Shown one piece after another: positions 6,721 through 6,783 of a DNA stretch of 6,783 nt. The notes under the pieces are model-generated. The model worked only from the letters and a program-made list of their open reading frames with translations, was not told where the DNA came from and did not search any database. The position numbers and the translations under genes are program-made. Source of the DNA: Treponema sp. (GTDB taxonomy: Bacteria; Spirochaetota; Spirochaetia; Treponematales; Breznakiellaceae). The first letter of the stretch is position 1; the number at the start of each line of letters is the position of its first letter. The stretch spans positions 1 through 6,783 of the forward strand of contig JAIWNU010000202.1 of assembly GCA_020216655.1 (NCBI GenBank), written 5' to 3'.

Positions 6721-6783
6721 CGGTGGTTATCCTCTCTTTCTGTTTGGTTTATTATTCCAAGCTTATAAGTTTGCTCAGTTCCT
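6721..6783 (-). promoter_or_regulatory. Leader and ribosome binding site of the SCPU-like gene; possible upstream gene end
   Basis: Reading the minus strand, GAGAGGA (6730-6736) ends 9 nt before the ATG at 6720, a good Shine-Dalgarno site. TATAAG (6762-6767) could be a -10 element, but its -35 would fall beyond the window. Alternatively an upstream minus-strand gene ends here. One frame ends ELSKLISLE with tandem TAA TAA (first stop 6752-6754). Another stays open to a TGA at 6717-6719 that overlaps the ATG. The short stretch cannot decide between promoter and operon continuation. Confidence 0.45.

Overview
The window most resembles a chromosomal segment from a free-living or gut-associated spirochaete (Treponema/Spirochaeta type). 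This rests on a HisKA_2-type sensor kinase with a REIHHRVKNN phosphoacceptor box, a substrate-binding lipoprotein with a relaxed F-V-S-C lipobox, and mixed mid-GC base composition. The assignment is an inference from gene style; no ribosomal or other taxonomic marker is present.

Layout: (1) Positions 1-100 hold the probable tail of an upstream gene plus an inverted repeat followed by a T-run. (2) 101-1768 (+) is an ACSF2/FadD-type acyl-CoA synthetase with all core adenylation motifs. (3) 1769-1939 is a non-coding leader. It carries a good sigma-70-like promoter (TTTACA-17 bp-TATACT), four tandem imperfect 14-bp repeats and a 10-bp hairpin, and ends in a strong Shine-Dalgarno site. (4) 1940-4107 and 4115-5785 (+) form a tight three-gene unit: a secreted GH5 glycoside hydrolase (GTG start), a periplasmic-binding lipoprotein overlapping it by ATGA, and a membrane sensor histidine kinase 7 nt further on. 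(5) 5782-6720 (-) is a convergent gene for a secreted, cysteine-free, two-domain beta-sandwich protein resembling spore coat U/Csu-type pilins. Its stop codon shares the tetranucleotide TTAA with the kinase stop. (6) 6721-6783 is its leader, with a clear ribosome binding site and possibly the end of another minus-strand gene.

The most interesting unit is the GH5 / binding-protein / kinase cluster. It has no transporter permease or ATPase and no response regulator in the window. My inference is a polysaccharide-linked sensing module in which the lipoprotein presents a ligand to the kinase. The individual families are well known; the association is the point worth testing. The acyl-CoA synthetase appears to be a separate transcription unit serving fatty or organic acid activation. 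The secreted minus-strand protein is probably part of a surface structure whose other genes would lie beyond position 6783.
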